Positions 22,142 to 33,100 of a stretch of DNA of 64,000 bases are shown piece after piece; positions within the stretch are counted from its first letter, which is position 1, and every line of letters begins with the position of its first letter. Under the pieces are notes generated by a model that saw only the letters and a list, made by a program, of their open reading frames with translations, was not told the origin of the DNA and did not search any database. Location: the NCBI RefSeq assembly GCF_963583255.1, contig NC_084803.1, positions 5,514,121 through 5,578,120 of the forward strand, written 5' to 3'. The position numbers were made by a program, and so were the translations under genes. Source of the DNA: Pyrus communis (Eukaryota; Streptophyta; Magnoliopsida; Rosales; Rosaceae).

Positions 22142-24560
22142 CATTACATTAAGATTAGTTCGGTATTCAGTCATCCCACTCCCATAAACTATATCTACAA
22201 TTTCTTCCGCGTTTGGTAAAATCCTATTTCATTTTTACCAAACCCTATTTCATTTTCTTACCCATATTGTTTCCAACAAAATCTTTTGTTGGTCGTGGAT
22301 TTGTACTTTTCTGTTTCTCTAAGAGCAACTCCACCCCTAAAGACTTTGCGCCAGTACCCAGCCCATTTATCCACTTCAGTGAACAGTAATAGACCCAATG
22401 AACAGTAATAGACCAAAGCATCTCTATCCCAAAAAAAATGTGCTGGCACCCAGTCCATTTAAAATATTAAATAATTTTTTTATAAAATAATAAATAAAAG
22501 AAATAGTTGAAATGTGGAAGATGAGGGTTAGGTTTTTTAAATTTTTCTGTATTTTTTAAAAAAATTTCACAATTTTTAATTAATTTTTAATAAATTTTAA
22601 TGTTGTAATTAATCTGGACCGTTGGATTTGAAAAATAATCAAATCCAACAGCCAACCAGCTGCCACGTGGCCAACGGTCAAATTTCTGACCGTTGGGCCT
22701 TTTTTTTTTTTTTTTAATTTTTGGTGAAAAAACGTGGACCGTTGATCTGTGATCGGACGATCCAATTTAAAAGTCAAATTTAATTTTTTTTTACCGTTGG
22801 AAATCCAACGGCCTACAAAAACTAGCCGTTGGAAATCCAACGACTCTGAGGAGGGCCACGTAGCCCTCAGCCGAGTATATGCAAGTGGACTGAGCAGCGG
22901 GCCCCACCGCCTGCAATGGCTGTCGACTACTCGCGCGAGTTGTGCACGCGCCAGCCTTTTGGACCGGCTTCTGGGTCTGTCTGAAATGGGCTGGGCTGCT
23001 ACCTGGCTTGGGCTGGGTGCCAGCCCGTTTTGCGGGCTGGAGGTGATGGACAGGGTGCCGGGCTATTTTTTTCACTTGGTGCCGATCCAAATGGCTTGGG
23101 CTGGAACTGCTCTAAGATTCAAATGGGTCTATTTGTCCTGTAAAATTCAAATAGGACTAGTTCTTTTTCAATTCACGAACTTATGTAAAATTTAATGACA
23201 CTAGCTTCTCCAGTAGAAGTCAATTGCGACTAGTTCTCTTTTATTAATTATTTCCATTTGCAGCATCTTAGTTTTTTTTTTAATTCACAGACTTTTCAGT
23301 AAAATTCATATGACAATGTTTTTTTATTATTATCAATATTTACACTAGTGTTGCATTTGCAACTTCAATGGGATAACATGCTCCCAGAAGTCTCGACATT
23401 ACATTTAAAATACTAATTACACTCCAAAATATTGAATTTCAACTCACCACATTGACAATCAAACAGATTTGTTCTTCGTCTATGTATTCAGCCATTCGAC
23501 TTGCCATAAACCTTCCTAGTTAACTTGCCTAATAGCTATGAGAACTATTTCCTGATTAGCTTTTCCACTGCTACAATGTTGCGTGTAGTAATGTTGTGTT
23601 CGAAGGTGTTCATCACCAACCTTACAAGTTGTCAAATTTCATTGACATTGTACTTTTCAGATTTCTCATGTTTGAAGGTAGATCGAAGTTTATCTGTCAA
23701 TAGATTTCCACTTGGTTCCACAGCCCATAGTGCGGAACCAAGTGGGAATCCATTGACAGATGAACTTCGATCTACCTTCAAACATGAGAAATATGAAAAG
23801 TACAATGTCAACTAAATTTGACAACTTGTAAAGTTGGTGATGAACACCTTTGAACACAACATTGTAGCAGTGGAAAAGCTAATCAAGAAACAATTCTCAG
23901 GGCTATTAGACAAGTTAACTAGGAAGGTTTATGGCAAGTCGAATAGCTGAATACAAAGACGAAGAACTAATCTATTTGTTCGTCAATGTGTCGAGTTGAA
24001 ATTCAATATTTTGGAATGTAATTAGTATTTTAAATGTAATGTCGAGATTTCTGGGAGCAGGTTATCCCCTTGAAGCTGCCTCTAGTAAGGTTTGGACACT
24101 AAAATTTACGATGCTGCAAATGCAACAGTAGTGTAAATATTGATAATAATAAAAAAAACATTGCCATATGAATTTTACTGAAAAGTTTGTGAATTAAAAA
24201 AAAAAACTAATATGATGCAAATGGAAATAATTAATAAAAGAGAACTAGTCGCATTTGACTTCTTGGAGAAACTAGTCTCGTTAAATTTTACAAATAAGTT
24301 CATGAATTGAAAAAAACTAGTCCTATTTAAATTTTACGGGACAAATAGATCCATTTGAATTTTATAGAAAAGTCCGTGAATTAAAAAACTATGATGCTAC
24401 CAATGGATTGAACACTAATAATTAACAGAAAAGTACAAATCCATAACCAACAAAAGATTTTGAAGAAAATAATATGAGTAAGAAAATTAAATAAGGTTTG
24501 GTAAAAATGAAATAGGGTTTTACCAAACTTGGAAGAAATTGTAGATGTAGTCTTCCCATA
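22142..24560. repeat. Palindrome A: long inverted repeat, centre about 23,727
   Basis: The left arm (about 22142-23719, including the later MITE 22323-23112) and the right arm (23734-about 24560) are reverse complements around a 14-base loop (23720-23733). In the 115 bases nearest the loop I count about 7 mismatches. Outer parts (FOR example TTTTGTTGGT-GGATTTGTACTTTTCTGTT) also pair but with indels. The arms hold no intact gene. Block 24060-24560 of the right arm recurs as a direct repeat at about 38990-39440. Confidence 0.85.
22323..23112. mobile_element. PIF/Harbinger-like non-autonomous element, TAA duplication
   Basis: The ends GAGCAACTCCACCCC and (complement) GAGCAGTTCCAGCCC match at 12 of 15 bases. 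The element is flanked by TAA on both sides (22320-22322 and 23113-23115), fitting the 3-bp duplications of PIF/Harbinger elements. Its interior has repeated CCGTTGGA motifs in both orientations and a GC-rich right third unlike the surrounding AT-rich DNA. No transposase is encoded. It sits in the left arm of palindrome A and is absent from the right arm. Confidence 0.65.
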
Positions 24561-24562
24561 GA

Positions 24563-25374
24563 TTAGAGATCCTTATCTTGTTTTTCCCTTTTTCTATCTA
24601 AGTTTGCAGAATGCTTGGGTTTGGAGATCTCACCCACAACTTGCATGACACGATGAGAATGTGAAACTCTCTCCCTTCTCAGTTCATCATCATCTTCCTC
24701 TTCCATTACAAACACCTCATTTGCACCATCCTCGAGATTGAACAATTCTTCATCTTCCTCAAACAATTTTTTATCTTGCTCATCGATTTCTAACAATCTC
24801 CTTGAATAAAACATTGTAAGAACTCAAGATTTATAAACTATGAACAAGGATTCTAAGTTAATTTGAGTTTGGTGTATGACTTAGGAGGGATGTAGGGCTT
24901 ATATGGACAAAAAAGAAGGATGGGGTTGTAGATAATGTCACGTGTCATGACATGATTAGTTAAAAAATTTATCAAAATCTATTCTAAAGGATTCTAAATA
25001 GATAGTGACACATAGCGCGACAAGATTAGTTCAAAAATCTTATCGAAAATCTATTCATAAAAGTCCTACAAAATAATGACATGTGGCGCTACATAATTGG
25101 TTAAAATTATACTTAAAAATCTATCCACTAAAATTATACTTTCGGATAATGACTGACAGAATGGGTTAAAAATCATATCCGAAATTAAAAATAAAATTAT
25201 TTCTTTATTATTTTATAATAAAAAATTAATAATAGTTTAATATGAATTCACTATGCTATTCAATTTATGGATGAAGATGCACTTAGAAAGTTATTATTTA
25301 TTGCAATCAATTACTATTCATTTGGGTAGATTGAATTGACTATTGCTTTGGGATTTTTAGAGATGGACTTGCTC
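24563..25374 (-). mobile_element. Truncated PIF/Harbinger-like element with transposase N-terminal fragment
   Basis: On the minus strand an end GAGCAAGTCCATCTC (from 25374), next to TTA (25375-25377), resembles the TIR of the element at 22323. Downstream, an 83-codon frame (24814-24563) encodes an acidic segment (EEDEELFNLED, MEEEDDDELRRER) then SKPKHSANLDRKRE. I recall such acidic starts before the Plant_tran/HARBI-type transposase domain, but that domain itself is missing and the frame stops. The other terminus is not found. The family call rests on the TIR resemblance and a weak protein resemblance. Confidence 0.4.
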
Positions 25375-25740
25375 TTAGTTTAGTAATATCGAATATATTA
25401 AAAAACATGAAAATATTGAATCAAATTATTAAAGCTAAAACCCACGTAAAAAGGATATACACTCCGTTATAAGTGAGTTTCTCTCCCCAACGAGATCCTG
25501 AAAAACATTCAAAGTCCGTTCTCATCTCAATTTCAAGATTACAAAGCTAATATCTTACTTTTTTAATGAAAACAAAGGGCAAGAGCATTATGATTCATAA
25601 ATAGAGCATACAGAAAAGTACAAAGAGCAAGATGGCAACCAAAAAAATTGGGCCCAATAAGAAGAGACTTTAATTTCTAAGTAGTATTTTTTGTCTTAAT
25701 TTCTAAATCCTATGATGTTGTTCTTGTGTACTCCAAAGCT

Positions 25741-26655
25741 TTAAACAAATGATCAGTTGATGAACATGAAGCAGATGAAGTGAGCAGTTTCTTCTTCATT
25801 CAGCACCTTCCATGGTACTGCTCTCTCGTACGAGATCGGCCTTCCCATGCTTGACATGCATATTCCTCCTTGAAGACACATAAAACCCGGCAGCCCCCAG
25901 TATTTGAGTAACGAAAAGGTTAATTAATCGCCAATTTCAAAAGTACCGAAAATCTTAGTTCATACGAATGTTAGCTGGACTTCAAAGTAGTATACCTGCT
26001 GCATTATCTGCGGGAACTCGGAGCATAGTGTCTTCCTTCCATTGTCATCGAAAATATTTTCCAGCGTAATGTCTTGAAGTGCAACTAACGTCGTCTCAAG
26101 CATGTCCAGGCTTGCCTGGTTTGCGAATGACGAATGTAAAAACTGGCATTGCCTGCATAAATCATGCAATTAGATTATGGTAGGGGTGCAAGGGGAGGAG
26201 CCAGATTGTTACAGAAGGCATGAAGTTAAATGCTTCATCGTATTATAAAAGCAAAGATGAACGGTAAGCAATTTACTTTCATAGACCAACATAAGATTGC
26301 ATCCAGGTGATGCCACAGGGATTTGAGAATGGACTCGCTTCCTTCGGTTTTTAGTAGTTCTACACCTGGATAGTGTTGGATAAATATCAACAATCAATAA
26401 TAAATTTATAGATGCTAATAAATAATAAATGTAAACAACTACGGACGTCCGCAGAAGAAGAACTTGATATATTAATTATCAATTAATTAGTACACCCCAA
26501 AGTTCAAACCCAAGGTTGAACCCAATTTTATTCTCAATTGTTCATCACTCCAATCACTTTCTATAAGGGACAAAACTTTATAAAGTAAATGAATTTTTTG
26601 GTAGTAACCAATGTGAGACAATAAAATTCTACTCTAAATTTCCAACAGATAGCAC
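25741..26655 (-). pseudogene. Decayed copy B of the HB8-like 3' end (exons 16-18), split by a solo LTR
   Basis: Three exons correspond to the last three of the intact gene. Exon 16 (26276-26373, resuming at 26653-26655) is interrupted by the LTR at 26374-26647. Exon 17 (25996-26152) is 157 bp instead of 150, with a 7-bp duplication that shifts the frame. Exon 18 (25741-25887) has its acceptor AG changed (CCG instead of CAG) and an in-frame TGA at 25753-25755 near the end. Homology outside the exons runs from about 25380 to 26765, stopping within the region of intron 15. The homeodomain, START and all upstream exons are absent, so no HD-ZIP protein could be made. It might be read into a non-coding RNA. 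Confidence 0.9.
26374..26647. mobile_element. Solo LTR (274 bp) with GATAG target-site duplication
   Basis: The segment starts TGTTGG and ends CCAACA, and is flanked by perfect 5-bp copies of GATAG (26369-26373 and 26648-26652). Comparison with the uninterrupted exon 16 of the intact HB8-like gene gives the empty site, so the boundaries are secure. There is no internal domain, and no second copy of this LTR was noticed in the window. Confidence 0.9.
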
Positions 26656-26765
26656 CTAACAAGATCAAGATTAATTGGCACATAGCAATCACCTTTGTCC
26701 AATTCTATGACGAACGATTGATGTCAGGATCCGGCAACAAGTGTCATACTAACATTACCACTTTC

Positions 26766-27389
26766 AAAAAAAAGTGTCCCTCCCAGGCCTTGGGATAATA
26801 GCATTTTCAATCAATCTATTACCTAAAAATATATAAGAAAATTAACGAAAAATTAAAAAAAAAAAAAGCTTCTCTTTTAATGAAAAACCATTTTTAAAAG
26901 GTATAATAAATAATACCAGAAAAATATATAAATGTGATTTTTCGTTAAAAGTGAACAGTACCAGAAATGTTTTATTAAACATTCCAAAATATATATATGT
27001 TACTTTGGGAGAGCCCATTGTAAATCCACCTACTTCTTAGGCCAGTCGGGTCCTTCAAATCTTTTAAAGAGAGAAAAAAACAAGAGAGCTAAAAGCTTAA
27101 AAGTGAAATGAGATGCACAGGCATTGGCAAGAGAATAAAGGGATATAATTGACAGTGTAACCGTCTCCCCCAAGTCGCCCCTGCCGCATCTCTCTGCACA
27201 TATCACAACGCCCGCAATCAAGAGGTTTAGTCGATGGGATGATAAAGAATACCATTTCGTCCAGCACCAGACCAAACAAAGAGGGGTAGGATTATTTTAT
27301 ATTAATTTTTTATAGAAAGAAAGACAAAATAAAGAATATGAGAAGAGGGGATGGAAAAAAGAAGAGAGAGAATCCTAGTACAACAAAAA
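26766..27389. other. Intergenic stretch with a MITE fragment
   Basis: No gene recognised. About 26870-26990 contains TTTTTCGTTAAAAGTGAACAG and related text matching the short element at 10707-10853, apparently truncated. Confidence 0.45.
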
Positions 27390-27390
27390 G

Positions 27391-28413
27391 ATGGCATCCT
27401 CGAAACCAAACCAAGCAGACCAAAGGGCCGCCTGTGAGGTAGACTTGACGACTTGGCTAAGACTTCTGCCGCTGCCGCCACTGCTGTTTTCAAATATCAC
27501 AGGTCGTCGCTTCTCCAATGACTTGTCCCAATAAGAAGGCTTAGTCCAGGGGCAGCAAAAGTATTCTACTTCTTCCAGCAGCAGAAGAAACAAAGAGAGG
27601 GCTTCCATGATTCTAACCCAAACAAACCAAAGAGACGGCTGTGAGCCAGACTTTACGACATGGCTTTCGCTGCTCCTGCTGTTTTCAGATATCCCACCTG
27701 CTACAAGTGACACACCAAATGAAGAATTAATACACAAAGCACACAATGAAAAACGACTATTCATTTGTTGGGACCTAACATCAAGTTCCTTCATAGATGT
27801 AGCAACGGCTACTAAAAAAAGTATATACGTACCACTACTCGGTTTGTTTCTCTTCGTTGTTGGTACTGTGAAGGTGTTCCTCAAGTCAACAAGCCTAAGG
27901 TCAGAAATGCACCTAAGAAAGCAATCAATGGAGGCCATGATGATGGAAACAATACAAGGGGAAACGGCGGCCATCGAACGGGAAAAGGCGGTCCTAAAAG
28001 AGGAAACATCGGCCCTAGGAGTCGGAGAAGAAGGTCCTTAAAGCTAAAAAAGCGGCCCTAGAAGAGGAAAAGGCGACTTTAGAAGCGAAAAAGGAGGCCC
28101 TAGAAGGGGAGAATGACCAACAACAAAAATTCATCACAGAGGCCAACAATCAAGTACTATATTTCATATAATTTCCCTAAAATCCAAATTCTATAAATTA
28201 GAACCAAGTATTTTTTATCTGTATTGTGTGTATATATATATATATCTTAGTGGTTAGTATCATGTTCAATTGTAACTTCTAGGTTTGTTCATACCATACA
28301 CAATACTGGAAGAGGAACATCAACTCAATCAACTAAGAACTGCCCAAATTGAATGGATACCAGAAACCAACAGCAACAACGCAAAAACAATGAAATACAA
28401 TTGAATACAACGA
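27391..28413 (+). pseudogene. Decayed copy B of the unidentified membrane/coiled-coil gene
   Basis: Two tandem versions of the 5' end occur: 27391-27533 and 27607 onward both encode N-Q-(A)-D/R...CE-D-TTWL followed by leucine-rich text. The second continues to 28041 with a hydrophobic span (VPLLGLFLFVVGTVKVFL) and a charged stretch (IEREKAVLKEE). A one-base frame change near 28000-28020 then leads to a long E/K/A coiled coil up to a donor after 28151. A last exon near 28280-28413 encodes LRTAQIEWIPETNSNN, the counterpart of RTAKIGWVPETES in copy A. The joint is out of frame as read. Family and function are unknown; resemblance between copies A and B shows it was once coding. Confidence 0.5.
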
Positions 28414-28658
28414 CAAAAAAATTTCACAAGGCCTACCGCACATTTTCCACCACTACCAGGATAGACCACCAAATCCTACTTAAACCAAGACTTATCAAGC
28501 ACGACAAGTTGACAAACAAATGGATGTTGTTCTATGATGAGTTCACACCCATTTCAAGTTTGAAGGAACTTCAAGTGATCATGAATGGAGAAAAAGAAAA
28601 TATAAGGAGTACTGTCAAAACTCATTTGAAAGCTATAGCCTTTGCACATCAAGAATGA
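28353..28658 (+). CDS. Open frame of unknown function inside palindrome B arm
   Basis: A 101-codon frame overlaps the last exon of the preceding pseudogene in another frame and extends into the palindrome arm. It is rich in K, T, N and Q and has a stretch KPRLIKHDKLTNKWMLFYDE. I see no domain, signal peptide or membrane span. Most of it lies in the inverted repeat, so the opposite arm (28919-29002 plus 38717-38890) carries the complement. It may be a remnant exon of the coiled-coil gene rather than a gene of its own. Confidence 0.25.
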   Translation: MDTRNQQQQRKNNEIQLNTTTKKFHKAYRTFSTTTRIDHQILLKPRLIKHDKLTNKWMLFYDEFTPISSLKELQVIMNGEKENIRSTVKTHLKAIAFAHQE

Positions 28659-28770
28659 TTATAGTAGTAGGTGACCTAAACACAATCGAAAGGTATGCAA
28701 TTTAAGATGGTAGGATAAAGCTCAAAGGCATGAAAAAGCCCTTATACCTCACTGATGAAAGGTTGTTCAC
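28388..28770. repeat. Palindrome B, left arm
   Basis: This arm is the reverse complement of 28801-29002 continued at 38717-38890 on the far side of the inserted retroelement. The loop is 30 bases (28771-28800). In the 80 bases next to the loop I count 4 mismatches (about 95% identity). Further out, the right arm also matches 27838-27912, skipping what lies between, so that arm is a deletion derivative. Confidence 0.88.
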
Positions 28771-28800
28771 AGATTTTAGTGATTACACCATTTTCTATAC

Positions 28801-29002
28801 GTGAACAACTTTTCATCAGTGAGGTATAAGGGCTTCTTCATGCCTTTAAGCTTTATCCTACCATCTTGAATTGCATACCCTTCGATTGTGTTTAGGTCAC
28901 CTACTACTAATCATTCTTGATGTGCAAAGGCTATAGCTTTCAGATGAGTTTTGATAGTACTCCTTATATTTTCTTTTTCTCCATTCATGATCACTTGAAG
29001 TT
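28801..29002. repeat. Palindrome B, right arm, near part
   Basis: Reverse complement of 28569-28770. It ends at the AAGTT duplication (28998-29002) that marks the insertion of the Sirevirus-like element. The arm resumes at 38717. Confidence 0.9.
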
Positions 29003-30131
29003 TGTTAGACCATTATTGGCAATTCTTGACAAAATGCATGAGTCTGTACTAGCTTAGACTTGTTATATATTTTCAATTGTAATTGTTTAAGTCTAGGGAG
29101 GTCTCTTACTCTTTTGATAAGAAGATGTTACGTTAACAAGATACACATTCAGGTATGTTTGCATGCATGCATCCAATTACATTCATCTATATCTCATGAT
29201 ATTGTATTTAAGATAGGTCTTTTATTAAAAACTACTTTCAAGATAAAGTGATTGGATTTTCAAAAGACTTATCTGATTGCATCCAACTAAATGGATTGCA
29301 TGGCTGTCATTGTGTTAAAAAGAAAAAGTTGTTGCCGTGCATATCTAGGTTTTATGGTTTTAAAAGGATTGTCAATTTAGCTAAAACCTATGATTAGTTA
29401 TGGAATCTTATCAGTTAAAATTAGTTCCCGTGCATTGAGGATTTATAATGAAGCTTTGAAATTGTTTCAAGTAAGCCGCATATGCATGTTTTCCTTGAAA
29501 GATAGATTGGCAGCAACTTTGTGCTTTTAAAGAAAAAAATATTACTTTCAGTGAATGAATCTCAAATTAATTTTTCAGTGGCTGCCATCTTGTGGTTTCA
29601 TTAGCATGTGTTTTTAAAGGGAAAATATTATTTTCATGCTGATTTTTATTTGGTTTTTTATTGAATGTCAATTATGAAAATGAGCCTTGTGATTTTCGTA
29701 ATTGATTGTTTTCCAAACAAACACTTCATCATATAAACATTCTGCATGATCGAGTTAGCATCGTGCAAAGTTCGAGGGAAAGGTGATTGACGGTTGCGTT
29801 AGTACCGTGCCACTTCAACTCGAGGACTGAAGAAAGATCGAGTAGCAAAGCGCGAAGACAAAGCTGCCAACTGGTATGAGTGTCTAGTTGATGAGTTTTG
29901 TAAGTCTTTATGTATTCTTTCTTTCTTAGTGCTTCCTGGCTTGGTAGCCCGAGGATTTTCCCAGTGGTGGGTTTTGCCTCGTTAAATCCTACATCATGTG
30001 TGTGCTTTTTATATTCATGTTGAATATTTGTGTAGGATTAATTTTGCATAACTAATTAATTGAAACCATAATTTGCTTTAGCGTTAAGTCGTCATTTATA
30101 GATTAAGTTAGTACCCATCCTAGGACTTTCA
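29003..30131 (+). repeat. 5' LTR of the Sirevirus-like element
   Basis: 1129 bp, equal in length to the 3' LTR. It should contain the promoter. A CG-containing stretch at about 29747-29870 contrasts with the AT-rich remainder. Confidence 0.95.
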
Positions 30132-30133
30132 AT

Positions 30134-30145
30134 TGGCACCAGAGC
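30134..30145 (+). other. Primer-binding site (initiator tRNA-Met type)
   Basis: TGGCACCAGAGC, three bases after the LTR, matches the usual tRNA-Met primer site TGGTATCAGAGC at 10 of 12 bases. It would prime minus-strand DNA synthesis. Confidence 0.8.
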
Positions 30146-30187
30146 AGGTCACTAAAAATATCTAGTGAGATCCGTGGGTAGTCTAGG

Positions 30188-33100
30188 ATGAATCGGTCTA
30201 TGGGTTCAGTTTCTCATCCGCCACATTTTGATGGCGACAACTACGCTGCATGGAAGGCAAAGATGAAATCATTTCTCTGGGCGCTTGACGATAGAGTGTG
30301 GCTTGCGGTTGAAGAAGGCTGGGAACCTCCAACAGTTGAAGAAACCAAAGGCGAAGGACAGTCTTCTGTTACTATTTCTATGCTTAAGCCTAGAAAGGTA
30401 TGGAGTGAAGATGAACGCAACTCTAGCACATTCAATCAAAGAGCATTGAATGCGTTGTTCACTGCCGTTTCGCCTGAGCAATTTAACTACATCAGTAAAT
30501 GCTCAACGGCGAAAGAAGCTTGGGATATTCTTGAAGTTACTCATGAAGGTAACTCCACGGTCAAAGAATCCAAGCTTCAAAATCTCATCACACAATTTGA
30601 AAATATCAAAATGCTAGATGATGAGAGTTTTTCTGACTTTTATGCTAAACTTAGTGTAATTGTCAATGGTTGTCACAATCTTGGTGACAGCATTCCAGAA
30701 CATAGAGTTGTTAAGAAAATTCTAAGGTCTCTTCCTTCTAGGTTTCATGCGAAAAGGACAGCTATAGAAGAATCGAAAGATTTAAACATCTACAAGTTGG
30801 AACAATTGATTGGGTCATTACAAACATATGAGTCTGACTTTACCGAAGTCAAGAAAGGAAAAAATGTAGCCTTCAAAGTCAATAATGAAAAAGTGAATGA
30901 GGATTCATTTGAAAACCTGACTCAAGATGAATTTGCTCTTCTCACCAAACAAGCTAGAAAATTTTTGAAACTTAGAAGTTCCAGAGGACGTGAAAATCGA
31001 AATAATTTTGATTCAAATTCCAAAGTTCCTCGTTCTCGAGATTTTTCTCATGGAAATTCTTCTAAGTTTGTCAAACTTGGTGAAAAGAAAAGTTCAAATG
31101 ACAGAGACAAGTGTTTTGAATGTCAAGGGTATGGACATCATGCTCATGAATGTGCCAATACTCTTAAAAAGCTGAAGGACGAAAAGAACAAGGCTTTAAC
31201 TTCCACGTGGAGCGACAGTGATTCAGAGAAAGACACGGAATCTGAAGATGATAAGGAAGTGGTTGCATTTTTTGGAACTTTTGATGGATATGAGACGGAT
31301 GATTCGGAAGTTGAAGAGCCTGATTCCGTAGAAGTCTTACAAAAGTACACTGCACTGTATGATATCACCATGAAAGTGAAGAAGGAAAATGAAGAACTGA
31401 AAAATAAACTCGTGCAGCTTGAAAGCGAGAAGAATGAAGCAGAAATCGAGCATCAATCTCAAATGGAACATGCAGAAAAGCTACGAGAGTCAATGTTGGA
31501 GAAGTTACATATGCTAGCATCAGACAACAAAGGTCTTGAAAATGAATTAAGTAACATAAAGAAGAAAGTTGAAGAGTTTAGCATTGGCTCAAGCAAAATT
31601 GACAAAATGTTGAGCTATGGAAAGATTTCAGGTGATAAAAGCGGTCTAGGTTTTGATATAACTGGAAGTTCGTCCACTTCTGTTACCAAGTTTGTTAAAG
31701 CGTTACAAGAACCTAGCATGAAAGTGAGTAGTGATGAACCTTTTGGAAATTCGTGCATCACTACAAAAGAGTCAAATTTCGTAAGAAATTTTGTTGGACC
31801 AAAGAAGTTCATTAGGTCAAAAAATTTTATTCCTATTTGTCACTTCTGTGAAAAAATAGGACATATTAGACCTAGGTGTTACAAGCTTCAAAAGGAAAAT
31901 AAGACTAAAACTTCTTGGATTTCTGAAAAATCAAATCTCAAAGGGAGATTTGTGGCTCACCCAAAAGGAATGAATAGAATTTCAAAAATAATGCCTAACT
32001 TCCTTACTCCAAACTTAAAGCAAGTATGGAGAAGAAAAAAGACTCAAATTTGTCTATTGGATAAGGTGTCACCTTCATCTGAGGAAGACAATTTTACATG
32101 CTTGGTGGCATTCACTGCTCTCTCATCTTGTCAGTCTGATACTTGGTATCTAGACAGTGGTTGCTCAAGGCACATGACTGGAGACAAAAGATGGTTCACA
32201 TCTTTCACCGAGGATTGTAAAAATGGAGCAGTCACTTTTGGAGATGGAAAAAGAGCAAGGATCGTTGGAAAAGGAGAAATCAAAACACTAGGAATTCCAT
32301 GTTTAAAAAATGTCATGTTAGTGGATGGACTTAAAGCTAACCTAATTAGCATTAGTCAAATTTGTGACGATGATGATGCTGAAGTACTTTTCAATAAATT
32401 GAAATGTAGTGTAAAGGTTGCTAAAGAGGTTGACAGTTTTGAAGGAAAAAGGTCTAAGGACAATTGTTATTGTGTGAATGCAAATGAGTTACATGTGTCT
32501 GACATATGCAATAAGGCAACTGATGATATTTTGGATTTATGGCATAAACGATTAGGTCACATGAACTGTAAGGATTTGATCAAGCTTTCCAAGAAAGAGT
32601 ATGTGAGGGGCTTACCGATGTTGACTGGAGAACTTGGAATTTGTGGAGAATGTCAAGTGGGAAAGCAAACAAAGAGTGCACACAAATCCACAAATTACAT
32701 CTCAACTTCACGGCCTTTAGAACTAATGCACATGGACTTGGTTGGACCAGTACAAACCGAAAGCATTGGGGGAAAAAAATACATACTTGTCTTGGTGGAT
32801 GATTTCTCACGCTTTACTTGGGTTGCCTTCTTGCGAGAGAAATCTGATGCATTCACTGCATTCTTCGGTTTATTGAATAAAATTCAAAATGATAGAGTTA
32901 ATTCAAATGATCGTGTGGTAAAACTCAGAACTGATCATGGAACTGAATTTGAAAACATATCATTTTCTAAGTTCTGTGATGAAAAAGGTATTGATCACAA
33001 TTTTTCTGCTCCTATTACTCCTCAACAAAACGGAGTTGTGGAACGAAAGAATCGTGTTTTACTTGACATGAGTCGTGTCATGCTGACAAGCGCTCGTTTG

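Noticed and set aside
23525..23815. 96-codon frame across the centre of palindrome A
   Set aside because: It reads through the loop and into the reverse complement of itself, so it is a by-product of the inverted repeat.
29060..29251. 63-codon frame repeated at 37645-37836
   Set aside because: It is the same frame in both LTRs of the Sirevirus-like element; LTR sequence, not a gene.
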